Source: Anaerolineaceae bacterium (GTDB lineage: Bacteria > Chloroflexota > Anaerolineae > Aggregatilineales > Phototrophicaceae). From it: DNA of 64,000 bases. The notes beneath the pieces are model-generated. The model saw only the letters and a list, made by a program, of their open reading frames with translations. It was not told the DNA's origin and ran no database searches. Location of the stretch: NCBI GenBank assembly GCA_016124855.1, contig WGMX01000035.1, positions 51,371 to 115,370 on the forward strand, in the 5' to 3' direction. This document shows, piece after piece, positions 33,137-40,321 of the stretch. Position 1 is the first letter of the stretch, and every line of letters begins with the position of its first letter. The translations under genes and the position numbers were made by a program.

Positions 33137-33706
33137 TTACAATTTCATAATATCGTCTTCTTTAGCCTTGCCCGCTTCATCAATCAGACCAATATACTGG
33201 TCAGTTAGCTTTTGGACTTCAGCTTCACCACGCGCCTGATCGTCTTCAGAAATCAGTTTTTCTTTTTCGAAATCCTTCAAATCATCGTTGGCGCCGCGTC
33301 GGATATTACGAATTGCGACGCGTCCCTCTTCCATCCGCTTGTGCAAAAATTTGACCAACTCTTGACGACGTTCGCGCGTCAGCGGTGGCATATTCAGGCG
33401 AATGACATCCGAGTCCGTGTTGGGGTTTAGCCCAATGTCTGAGTCGCGGATGGCTTTTTCGATTGATTTTAAGGCTGTTTTGTCGTAGGGACGAATCAGG
33501 ATTTGCATCGGTTCAGGCGTAGAGATACTGGCGAGCTGGCGCAGTTCAGTATCTTGTTCGTAGTAGTTGACAATCAATCTATCAACCAATGTGGTGCTGG
33601 CGCGTCCACCGCGAATGCCTTGTAAGTCATTCTCAAACACGCTCAGAGTCGCTTTCATTTTTGATTTGGCTTCATTGGTGATGTCGTTGATGACTTCATT
33701 GCTCAT
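33137..33706 (-). CDS. frr: Ribosome recycling factor
   Basis: A 189-residue ribosome recycling factor, which splits post-termination ribosomes with EF-G. Seen: KMKATLSVFENDLQGIRGGRAS at the start of helix 1, LASISTPEPMQILIRPYDK in domain II, and IGLNPNTDSDVIRLNMPPLTRERRQELVK. Length and layout are normal (usual 185 residues). GGAG lies 7 bp before the ATG. It is located directly upstream of uppS. Just upstream of its leader sits one arm of an inverted pair of heptamer repeats. Confidence 0.95.
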   Translation of the reverse strand: MSNEVINDITNEAKSKMKATLSVFENDLQGIRGGRASTTLVDRLIVNYYEQDTELRQLASISTPEPMQILIRPYDKTALKSIEKAIRDSDIGLNPNTDSDVIRLNMPPLTRERRQELVKFLHKRMEEGRVAIRNIRRGANDDLKDFEKEKLISEDDQARGEAEVQKLTDQYIGLIDEAGKAKEDDIMKL

Positions 33707-33736
33707 GATTATGTCTCCTTCTGTAAACACTAAGTA

Positions 33737-33750
33737 TACCGAGTACCGAG
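33737..33750 (-). repeat. Two-unit heptamer repeat (CTCGGTA on minus strand)
   Basis: Two perfect TACCGAG units lie on the plus strand, i.e. CTCGGTA x2 on the minus strand, in the gap between frr and the four-helix-bundle gene. It is the same heptamer as the arrays at 34.3, 41.0 and 41.4 kb, but inverted with respect to them. Confidence 0.7.
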
Positions 33751-33765
33751 TCAAGCCAAGGGTCG

Positions 33766-34143
33766 CTAGGGACGCTTACGCTGGCGATCTATAGAAGTCA
33801 GTAAGCCGCCAACCACGCGCTCAACTTCTTTCGTTTGTTCGATAAGCTGCTTGAATTCCGAGTCTGTGAGATATTTCGTATCGAGTCCCACATACAAATG
33901 AGAGCGCACTTCAGAAGCCGAAGATTTTGCTATGCTGACAAAGTGATAAAACTCATTGGGATTTTTGCGGGCAAATCCTTCAGCAATATTTGCCATAATC
34001 GAGACAGAAGCACGTTGAATCTGACCCGCTAACCCAAAATCGCGTCCAAAACGTTCTTTTTGGGTGGCTTCATAAATATTTTTCGTCAGAACTCGCGCTT
34101 TTTGCCACGCAATTAAATCCTCAAAATCTTTTACACCTGCCAT
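33766..34143 (-). CDS. Four-helix bundle protein (23S rRNA intervening-sequence/S23 family)
   Basis: A 125-residue all-helical protein of the TIGR02436 family: VKDFEDLIAWQKARVLTKNIYE, FGLAGQIQRASVSIMANIAEGFARK, FYHFVSIAKSSASEVRSHLYVGLDTKYLT, then a final helix. Relatives are found in 23S rRNA intervening sequences, scattered singly in genomes, and (more distantly) as the Avd protein of diversity-generating retroelements; the molecular function is unsettled. GGGAG lies 5 bp before the ATG. It is inserted between frr and rlmB and bracketed by inverted heptamer arrays, suggesting a small mobile unit. Confidence 0.85.
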   Translation of the reverse strand: MAGVKDFEDLIAWQKARVLTKNIYEATQKERFGRDFGLAGQIQRASVSIMANIAEGFARKNPNEFYHFVSIAKSSASEVRSHLYVGLDTKYLTDSEFKQLIEQTKEVERVVGGLLTSIDRQRKRP

Positions 34144-34298
34144 AAAATCTCCCGTAAAACCAGATGAGTGTTTCATTGAACACACGGCACTTGGTTTCAT
34201 ACTACCTTTATATACCTAACTCCGAACTTGCATTTCAAACTTGGCAGTCTGTATTGATTTTACAAACTGCGAAGCCCATTCACGCGCTTTTGCCTTAT

Positions 34299-34347
34299 CT
34301 CAGCACTCGATACTCACAACTCGGTACTCGGAACTCATGACTCGGTA
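34299..34347 (+). repeat. Seven-unit degenerate heptamer array (consensus CTCRGYA)
   Basis: Seven consecutive 7-bp units (CTCAGCA, CTCGATA, CTCACAA, CTCGGTA, CTCGGAA, CTCATGA, CTCGGTA) run exactly to within 4 bp of the rlmB stop codon and are followed by CTTCTTA. This is the same repeat family as inside the glycosyltransferase gene at 41 kb. Confidence 0.85.
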
Positions 34348-34351
34348 CTTC

Positions 34352-35110
34352 TTACGCTTTCCAGCCTTGCCAACCCCGCGCCTGCCAAGCCGCATACAAC
34401 GCCACCGAACCCGCAGTTGCCACGTTCAAACTGGCGAGGTGACCACGCATCGGCAGCGTGACCAGCATATCACAGGTGTCGCGGACGAGGCGGCGCATCC
34501 CTTCGCCTTCGCTGCCTAAGACCAAACCCAATGAAATGTTCAAATCGGTTTTATCAATCGGCGCGATGTCCGGGCCGGCTTCTAGGCCGATCATCCACAC
34601 ATCCTGCTCCTTGAGGTCTTTCATAGCGTTGACCAGATTGTTGACCTGCGCCACTTGCAGATATTCCACCGCGCCCGATGAAGCATTGACCACCGCCGGA
34701 GTCACTTCCACGCTGCGCCGTTCTTGAATGAGAATGCCGTGTACACCGACCGACTCGGCGACACGCAGCAGCACACCGACATTTTGCGGGTCTTTAAGCA
34801 GATCGAGAATCAGGATAAACGGTTTTTCGCCGCGCTGTTGTGCCAAACTGAGGATGTCCTCAACATCAGCATAGGGATAGGCGTTGACGCGCAAAGCCGT
34901 ATTTTGATGATTACCGCCACCTGCCAGATCATCCATGATGCGCCGGTGAACGCGCTGAATCTTCACGCCTTTTTCGCGCGCCAGCGTGATAATATCGGCA
35001 ACCATCCCTTTTTCTTCAACCGTTTCGGTCAGCAGCAGTTGTTCAATGTTACGCCGCCCTGACCGGAGCGATTCCATCACTGCCCAATGACCATAAATAA
35101 ATTCCGCCAT
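34352..35110 (-). CDS. rlmB: 23S rRNA (guanosine 2'-O)-methyltransferase RlmB / TrmH family
   Basis: A 252-residue SPOUT methyltransferase. The N-terminal substrate-binding domain begins IYGHWAVMESLRSGRRNIEQL. The knot motifs are ILDLLKDPQNVGVLLRVAES (motif 1), LGLVLGSEGEGMRRL (motif 2) and ASLNVATAGSVALYAA (motif 3). It methylates the 2'-O of G2251 in 23S rRNA in E. coli; the exact target here is assumed. GGAG lies 6 bp upstream. It is on the same strand as cysS, a common neighbour. The heptamer array begins 4 bp past its stop. Confidence 0.92.
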   Translation of the reverse strand: MAEFIYGHWAVMESLRSGRRNIEQLLLTETVEEKGMVADIITLAREKGVKIQRVHRRIMDDLAGGGNHQNTALRVNAYPYADVEDILSLAQQRGEKPFILILDLLKDPQNVGVLLRVAESVGVHGILIQERRSVEVTPAVVNASSGAVEYLQVAQVNNLVNAMKDLKEQDVWMIGLEAGPDIAPIDKTDLNISLGLVLGSEGEGMRRLVRDTCDMLVTLPMRGHLASLNVATAGSVALYAAWQARGWQGWKA

Positions 35111-35131
35111 GTCATCTCCAAACGTGTACGT

Positions 35132-35155
35132 AGGGCCTTGCCGACGGCAAGCCCT
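35132..35155. repeat. Intergenic palindrome downstream of the DinB-like gene
   Basis: AGGGCCTTGCCG-A-CGGCAAGCCCT is a near-perfect palindrome 9 bp beyond the stop of the DinB-like gene. It belongs to a set of related palindromes found just after stop codons in this window (45.0, 45.9, 51.4, 54.0 and 62.3 kb) and may act as a terminator. Confidence 0.65.
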
Positions 35156-35163
35156 CTAAAATA

Positions 35164-35652
35164 TCATTTTTCTACGTGATCAATCCATTCACGAATTTGG
35201 GCTTCGTGAATCGGCCAATGTTCATAGGTGTTATTGGCGAGTGCACCGTGTACAGTTTCATCTAGCGCTTGCTCAATGGGATTGCCTACTTCGAATGCAT
35301 GAACGGGCAAACTTTCGACAAGTACTGTCAATTCCGCATAGGAATGCTCAAAAGCATCTTGAATAGCTTCGACTGCCCAACCCTGAAAGGAGGCTATTGC
35401 CTGTGCGTTGATTTCATCTGTTGTTCCAAACGGATGCACGAACCAAGTACCACTAACCGCCGCTCGAAGCTCATCAGTCGCGTAATGATTCCAATAGACG
35501 AGATGTGCTAACACATCCTTCGCCGTCCATGTGCCGACAGCACCCGCCGCGCTCCATTGTTCTGCTGTCAGACGCGCAAATGTGTCCATCAACCGCTGGT
35601 GTTCAAGCGATAAACGCCGCAAAATGTCGCTGCGATCTAAGCGATCTTCCAT
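35164..35652 (-). CDS. DinB-like (ClbS/DfsB-type) four-helix protein
   Basis: A 162-residue protein with the DinB/maleylpyruvate isomerase-like fold. DILRRLSLEHQRLMDTFARLTAEQW is followed by GTWTAKDVLAHLVYWNHYATDELR, containing the conserved first His ligand, and a C-terminal YEHWPIHEAQIREWI with the HxxxH pair. ClbS-type members protect DNA against genotoxins or act as metal-dependent transferases; which applies here cannot be told. It is located between cysS and rlmB on the same strand. The start has a weak ribosome site. Confidence 0.78.
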   Translation of the reverse strand: MEDRLDRSDILRRLSLEHQRLMDTFARLTAEQWSAAGAVGTWTAKDVLAHLVYWNHYATDELRAAVSGTWFVHPFGTTDEINAQAIASFQGWAVEAIQDAFEHSYAELTVLVESLPVHAFEVGNPIEQALDETVHGALANNTYEHWPIHEAQIREWIDHVEK

Positions 35653-35670
35653 CTGTCTACGCCTTTAAAG

Positions 35671-35731
35671 CCCCCTCTCCATTGCATGGAGAGGGGGTTT
35701 GGGGGTGAGGATTACATGAAAACTCACCCTC
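35671..35731. repeat. REP-like double hairpin downstream of cysS
   Basis: A perfect 12-bp palindrome (CCCCCTCTCCAT-tgc-ATGGAGAGGGGG) is followed by a second stem (GGGGGTGAG ... CTCACCCTCC). C/G-rich double hairpins of this CCCTCTCC...GGAGAGGG type are dispersed in many bacterial genomes, including Chloroflexota as far as I recall. On the minus strand it comes about 15 bp after the cysS stop and could also end its transcript. Confidence 0.7.
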
Positions 35732-35744
35732 CACAACTTATAGA

Positions 35745-37190
35745 CTAATTTGCCCGCCAAATAGTACCGTCTGCGCGGTCTTCCAGCGTCACGCCGATTT
35801 TTGCCAGTTCGTCGCGGATGCGGTCACTTTCAGCGAAATTCTTGCTCTTACGCGCTTGATTCCGCAAATCGATCAGGATTTGGACAAGTCCTGCTTCGCG
35901 CTGACCATTTGACCCGTTCGCACTGTCAACCGCGGGAATGATGCCCAATACCGAGCCGCCTAAGTCGTTATAAACACTGTTGATGGCTTCAAGTGTTGAT
36001 TTACCAACCGCTGCGCCGCTGTTAAGCAGGGTATTCACATCGCGCGTCAGTTCTTGCAGCACTGCAATCGCTTTTGGCGCGTTGAAGTCGTCATCCATAA
36101 CGCTGTCAAACTCGGCTTTAGCTTTGTCCAAGCGCTCGTTGAAGCTGTTACCATCCGCACTGTCCGGTGCATTGTTGATGGCGCTGCGTGTCAGCCGCAC
36201 CGCGCCGTATAAGCGTTCCCAACCGGCCTGCGCACCATCTAACGCACCGTCGCTGTAATCCACTGGATTGCTGTAATGAGCGCTCAACATAAACATGCGG
36301 ATGACCTCAGGGCGGTAATCACGGAGCGCATCCTTAATGTTGACCACATTGCCCAAGCTCTTGGACATCTTCACACCATCGACCGTCAAACTGCCAGTCA
36401 ACATCCAGTAACGGGCGAACTCGACTTCGTTGGCGCACTCGCTCTGAGCGATTTCGCATTCGTTATGCGGGAAAATGTTATCGACTCCACCGCCGTGAAT
36501 ATCAAATGTTTCACCGAGATATTTCTTAGCCATCGCCGAGCATTCAATATGCCAACCGGGAAACCCTTCGCCCCAAGGGCTGTCCCAACGCAGGATATGT
36601 TCCGGCTCGGCGCGTTTCCACAGCGCGAAATCTTCAGGATGACGCTTTTCGTCACGGACAGCCTCGCGCGCGCCAGCTTCTAACTCGGTCATGCGGCGGT
36701 TCGACAGCTTGCCATAGTGTTCATCGGTTGTGACATCGAAGTACACACTGCCATCCGCCACATAAGCATGACCTTTGTCGATCAGGGTTTGTGTCATCTT
36801 GATTTGTTCGGGGATATGAGCGCTGGCACGTGGTGAAATATCAGCACGAACCACGCCTAAGGCATCCATATCGGCATAGAAACCACGCGTATACGTTTCC
36901 ACAATTTGCATTGGCAGCGCCTGTGTCTGCTGGGCTTTCCGCAGGATGCGATCTTCGCCCGTATCCAGCAAATGGCCTACATCGGTAATGTTTTGTACAT
37001 ATAAAACCTGTAAACCCGTGTGACGCAGATAACGCACCACCATATCGAAATTGATGTAGGTCTTGGCGTGACCAATGTGCGAGTCGGAATACACCGTCGG
37101 GCCGCAGACATACATGTTGACTTTACCAGCTTGGAGCGGTTCGAAGTCCTGTTTTTCGCGGCCTAAAACGTTGAAAATTTTCAATGACAT
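35745..37190 (-). CDS. cysS: Cysteinyl-tRNA synthetase
   Basis: A 481-residue class I synthetase charging tRNA-Cys. Seen: the zinc-binding Cys29 (VCGPTVY), HIGH at 38-41, the WHIECSAMA and GGGVDNIFPHNECEIAQSE zinc-site and cysteine-recognition motifs, KMSKS at 274-278 (VKMSKSLGN), and the C-terminal anticodon-binding domain (LVQILIDLRNQARKSKNFAESDRIRDELAKIGV). GGA lies 6 bp upstream. Nothing recognisable lies in the 289 bp between this and the next divergent gene; in particular no T-box specifier stem or TGGNACC sequence was seen. Confidence 0.96.
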   Translation of the reverse strand: MSLKIFNVLGREKQDFEPLQAGKVNMYVCGPTVYSDSHIGHAKTYINFDMVVRYLRHTGLQVLYVQNITDVGHLLDTGEDRILRKAQQTQALPMQIVETYTRGFYADMDALGVVRADISPRASAHIPEQIKMTQTLIDKGHAYVADGSVYFDVTTDEHYGKLSNRRMTELEAGAREAVRDEKRHPEDFALWKRAEPEHILRWDSPWGEGFPGWHIECSAMAKKYLGETFDIHGGGVDNIFPHNECEIAQSECANEVEFARYWMLTGSLTVDGVKMSKSLGNVVNIKDALRDYRPEVIRMFMLSAHYSNPVDYSDGALDGAQAGWERLYGAVRLTRSAINNAPDSADGNSFNERLDKAKAEFDSVMDDDFNAPKAIAVLQELTRDVNTLLNSGAAVGKSTLEAINSVYNDLGGSVLGIIPAVDSANGSNGQREAGLVQILIDLRNQARKSKNFAESDRIRDELAKIGVTLEDRADGTIWRAN

Positions 37191-37479
37191 GTGACTGTCC
37201 TATAAAGTTAGATGGGGCTGCCAAATGGGCAATCCCGGAATCGTGACCGATATTGTTTAGATTGTGTAGCCTGATTTTATCGCAGAACACAAGGGTAGCC
37301 TACCCGGAACATACCAAACCCCGCCTCGAAGAATTAACTGTGCATTGTGGTGCTCGATAATAGCCGGGCTGTATCGGGCGACATCAAACCACAAGGGTAA
37401 TAGCTCTCGCTTTAACTTTATAATCAAAATGCGTAAATGAATTCACGCGTGAAGTTTGACCGTGTTTGGGAGTGAATCG

Positions 37480-38568
37480 ATGACTCTTAATCAGCCATCC
37501 GCTGAGTCTTATTCCTACAAAAGGCTGCTGCTCTACATCCCTGTTATTGTCATTTACATCAGCTATCTGCTGTTCATATCGCTGAATAATCACCCACCGG
37601 TAGATTACCAGACGTTCATGCAAATCGGGCAGCGCTATTTAAATCACCAACCCATTTGGGAATTTGGCAGTTATTATCCCCTGCCCTATGTGATGATTTT
37701 TGCATGGTTCAGTACCCTGCCCGCACCCTTGAGCATCTTCCTGTGGCATGTCATTCCCTTAATAGTTATCTTGATCATCAGTAAAGGCCGCTTATGGCCG
37801 CTGCTGTTGGGGGCGGTCATCGACCACTTCATCGGCGGTCAGTCGGTCGTATTCGTGCTGATCGGAATTACCCTTTACCGCAATCATCAGAAAGATTGGT
37901 GGGGCGGCGTTGGCTTGGCCTTACTGCTGATGAAGCCCAATCTCGCCATCTTCCCGCTGGCATGGGCTGGCATTCAATGGCTGCAAGAACTACGCACCAA
38001 CCGCCGGATTTCATCTCAAGTGTGGGCCTTCTTAGGCGTTGCCATAGTCATGTTTTTGCCGTCGTTTCTGGTCATGCCCGATTGGTTAGCTGCGTGGACA
38101 CCCACTCGCCGCCCGATTGATCTACGCCCTTTAGCGGGTATTCTTCCGCGCTCACTGGTCATCTTGAATAATCATGATGCCGTGGGTGAAGGGCCAGCGT
38201 TTTGGATACCGTTGGTATTAATAGCCATTGTCTTGTTCATCGCCATTTGGTTCGCTAACCGTCGCAAACTGAGCTTCGACATTTATATGCTGTTTAGCTT
38301 CATCGTCAGTCCCTATATCCACGATTATGACCTCTTGCAGATCATCCCATTCTTGGATAGCAGTTGGAAACGCAAACTCGCCATCGTCACATCCATTCCA
38401 ACATGGTTCGTCATCTTCTTGGCCTACGACACCAATTCAGCATGGTTTGTGGTAACAATCACGGTGCCTGTACTCTTAGCCGTCATGCTCTATCGTGCCA
38501 ATCAGCCGCAAGAAACTGCTCAATTACCATCCTCTCCAACCACGCTTGAAACGGTTCAGGGGTCATAG
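37480..38568 (+). CDS. GT87-like polytopic membrane protein (putative mannosyltransferase-type)
   Basis: A 362-residue membrane protein with about ten helices. The first extracytoplasmic loop NNHPPVDYQTFMQIGQRYLNHQ contains the acidic residue expected of GT-C/GT87 enzymes, and LMKPNLAIFPLAW is the KP motif seen in DUF2029/GT87 proteins. VSPYIHDYDLLQIIPFL near the C-terminus is also characteristic. The likely role is transfer of a sugar from a polyprenyl phosphate donor at the outer face of the membrane. GGGAG lies 7 bp before the chosen ATG. It is 4 bp upstream of another glycosyltransferase gene. Confidence 0.75.
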   Translation: MTLNQPSAESYSYKRLLLYIPVIVIYISYLLFISLNNHPPVDYQTFMQIGQRYLNHQPIWEFGSYYPLPYVMIFAWFSTLPAPLSIFLWHVIPLIVILIISKGRLWPLLLGAVIDHFIGGQSVVFVLIGITLYRNHQKDWWGGVGLALLLMKPNLAIFPLAWAGIQWLQELRTNRRISSQVWAFLGVAIVMFLPSFLVMPDWLAAWTPTRRPIDLRPLAGILPRSLVILNNHDAVGEGPAFWIPLVLIAIVLFIAIWFANRRKLSFDIYMLFSFIVSPYIHDYDLLQIIPFLDSSWKRKLAIVTSIPTWFVIFLAYDTNSAWFVVTITVPVLLAVMLYRANQPQETAQLPSSPTTLETVQGS

Positions 38569-38572
38569 GCGT

Positions 38573-40249
38573 ATGTCTCTTCAACCAAAGAATGCTTTTT
38601 CCCGCATCGTCATCATTGCTGTTACGTTGGCCGTAGTCGCCATCATCGCCCGACTCTTACCCGGCCCGCGCACCATTGACGATGCCTTCATCACCTTTCG
38701 CTACAGCCGTAATATCGTAGAGGGACAGGGCTTCGTCTATAACATTGGCACACCCTCGCTCGGCACAACTACTCCTTTATTCACGCTGTTGATGGCAGCC
38801 ATTAGCGCCCTTACTGGCAAGCAGGACTTCCAATGGTATGCCATCATCGTCAGCGCCATCGCGGATGCCGTCACCTGCGTGCTGCTTTATCTCGTCACAC
38901 GCCGCCTCACCGGAAATGACTGGCTTTCAGCCGCGCCCGGATTGTTATGGGCAATCTCGCCCGCCAGCGTAACCTTTGCCGTCGGCGGCATGGAAACCAG
39001 TATCAACATTTTATGGATGGTCAGTGCCACCGCTGCTTATGTATTACTTCCCCTCCCTGTTTACGGGGGTAAAATAAACCGCCGTCAAATCCTCATCGGC
39101 CTTCTCGCAGGCTTAGGCTTCCTCACCCGCATTGATGCCGCCCTGTGGATTGGCCCGCTGTTTCTCTTCCAACTCGTGGATGTTTTCCGCGCCGGCAAAG
39201 GTAAATCGTTTCTCAACCGCATTCCGTGGCAGACATGGTTAGCCTTCATCATCGTTTTGCTGCCGTGGTTCGCCTTCAGCACCGTCTATTTTGGCTCACC
39301 CTTCCCGCGTTCATTGAGCGCCAAAACCGTCGCCTATGTCATGCCGCCCGGCTCGGCTTTGATAACACTTATCCAAAATTACGCCACGCCCTTTTACGAA
39401 GATTCAACCATAAAAGGCATGGGGCTTTTCGCGCTGATGGTGATTTATTTAATCCTCAGTCTCATTGGCATCCTGTTTACAGCTAGGCGCTTGCCCCGAC
39501 TGTTACCGTTTCTCGTTTATCCTTGGATCTACATCACCGTCTTTTCGATAGCCAATCCGCTGATTTTCCGCTGGTATAACGCGCCGCCGCTGCCCGCCTT
39601 ATGCCTGAGCATCTTTATCGGCGTTTTTGCAGTAATAAGCGGCCTATCGACCGAACGCGCTGATGTCGAAATCGTCGAAACCGAATTCGGCAAAATGGCC
39701 CGCAAAAAAGCTGTTCCGGTAGATAATCCTCAGCCCGCTAAACCCAGCCGATTACTGCCTGTTGTCGGCGTAATTTCCTTGCTGTGGGTCTTTACATCGG
39801 TCAATGGTTGGGTGCTGCATCCCGATCATGGTCTTGACCGTCCCGCACCCGAAATGGCATGGCATAAAATCGAACTCTATTATCAGGAAATCGCTACTCA
39901 ACTTCGTGACCAGTACGGTGTGACACCAACCACCTTAGTCGCATCCGGTGACATCGGCGTGATCGGTTACTTCAGCCGTGCCACCATCTTGGATACCGTC
40001 GGTTTGGTCACACCCGCCGTTAGCAAATATTATCCAATTCCAAAAGAACTGATTGCCGAAGGCCAGAATTACGCCATTCCGCCGCAGTTGATCCTCGACG
40101 ACCAACCGCAGTATTTGGTGGCGATGGAGTCGATGGTGCGCCTCGGCTTGGAACAAAACGCCACTTTCAAGCAGGAATATAAACTGGTGCGAGACATCCC
40201 CACCAATTTCTACGGCACGGGTATGTATCTCTACCAGCGGCAGGGTTAA
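38573..40249 (+). CDS. Polytopic membrane glycosyltransferase-like protein (GT-C)
   Basis: A 558-residue membrane protein with about ten to twelve helices and a C-terminal soluble part (from about residue 400). The loop after helix 1 reads RTIDDAFITFRYSRNIVEGQGFVYN, the DD-containing GT-C signature shared with arabinofuranosyl/mannosyltransferase-like proteins. TRIDAALWIGPLF and the C-terminal GDIGVIGYFSRATILDTVGLV are other typical stretches. AGGGG stands 10 bp before the ATG, 4 bp after the upstream gene. It is probably an envelope glycan assembly enzyme; donor and acceptor are unknown. Confidence 0.75.
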   Translation: MSLQPKNAFSRIVIIAVTLAVVAIIARLLPGPRTIDDAFITFRYSRNIVEGQGFVYNIGTPSLGTTTPLFTLLMAAISALTGKQDFQWYAIIVSAIADAVTCVLLYLVTRRLTGNDWLSAAPGLLWAISPASVTFAVGGMETSINILWMVSATAAYVLLPLPVYGGKINRRQILIGLLAGLGFLTRIDAALWIGPLFLFQLVDVFRAGKGKSFLNRIPWQTWLAFIIVLLPWFAFSTVYFGSPFPRSLSAKTVAYVMPPGSALITLIQNYATPFYEDSTIKGMGLFALMVIYLILSLIGILFTARRLPRLLPFLVYPWIYITVFSIANPLIFRWYNAPPLPALCLSIFIGVFAVISGLSTERADVEIVETEFGKMARKKAVPVDNPQPAKPSRLLPVVGVISLLWVFTSVNGWVLHPDHGLDRPAPEMAWHKIELYYQEIATQLRDQYGVTPTTLVASGDIGVIGYFSRATILDTVGLVTPAVSKYYPIPKELIAEGQNYAIPPQLILDDQPQYLVAMESMVRLGLEQNATFKQEYKLVRDIPTNFYGTGMYLYQRQG

Positions 40250-40270
40250 CAGACTTTTATCTTTTCCGAC

Positions 40271-40297
40271 CTTGGCGTTCTCTACGTCTTGGCGGTT
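40271..40297 (+). repeat. Left copy of 27-bp direct repeat flanking a glycosyltransferase gene
   Basis: CTTGGCGTT-N8-CTTGGCGGTT lies 24 bp before the gene. It matches the copy at 42144-42170 at 22 of 27 positions, in the same orientation. Confidence 0.65.
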
Positions 40298-40321
40298 GAT
40301 CTGAATACTGGGGTCAACATC

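Noticed and set aside
37191..37479. T-box riboswitch upstream of cysS
   Set aside because: No TGGNACC anti-terminator sequence or specifier loop could be found on the minus strand.
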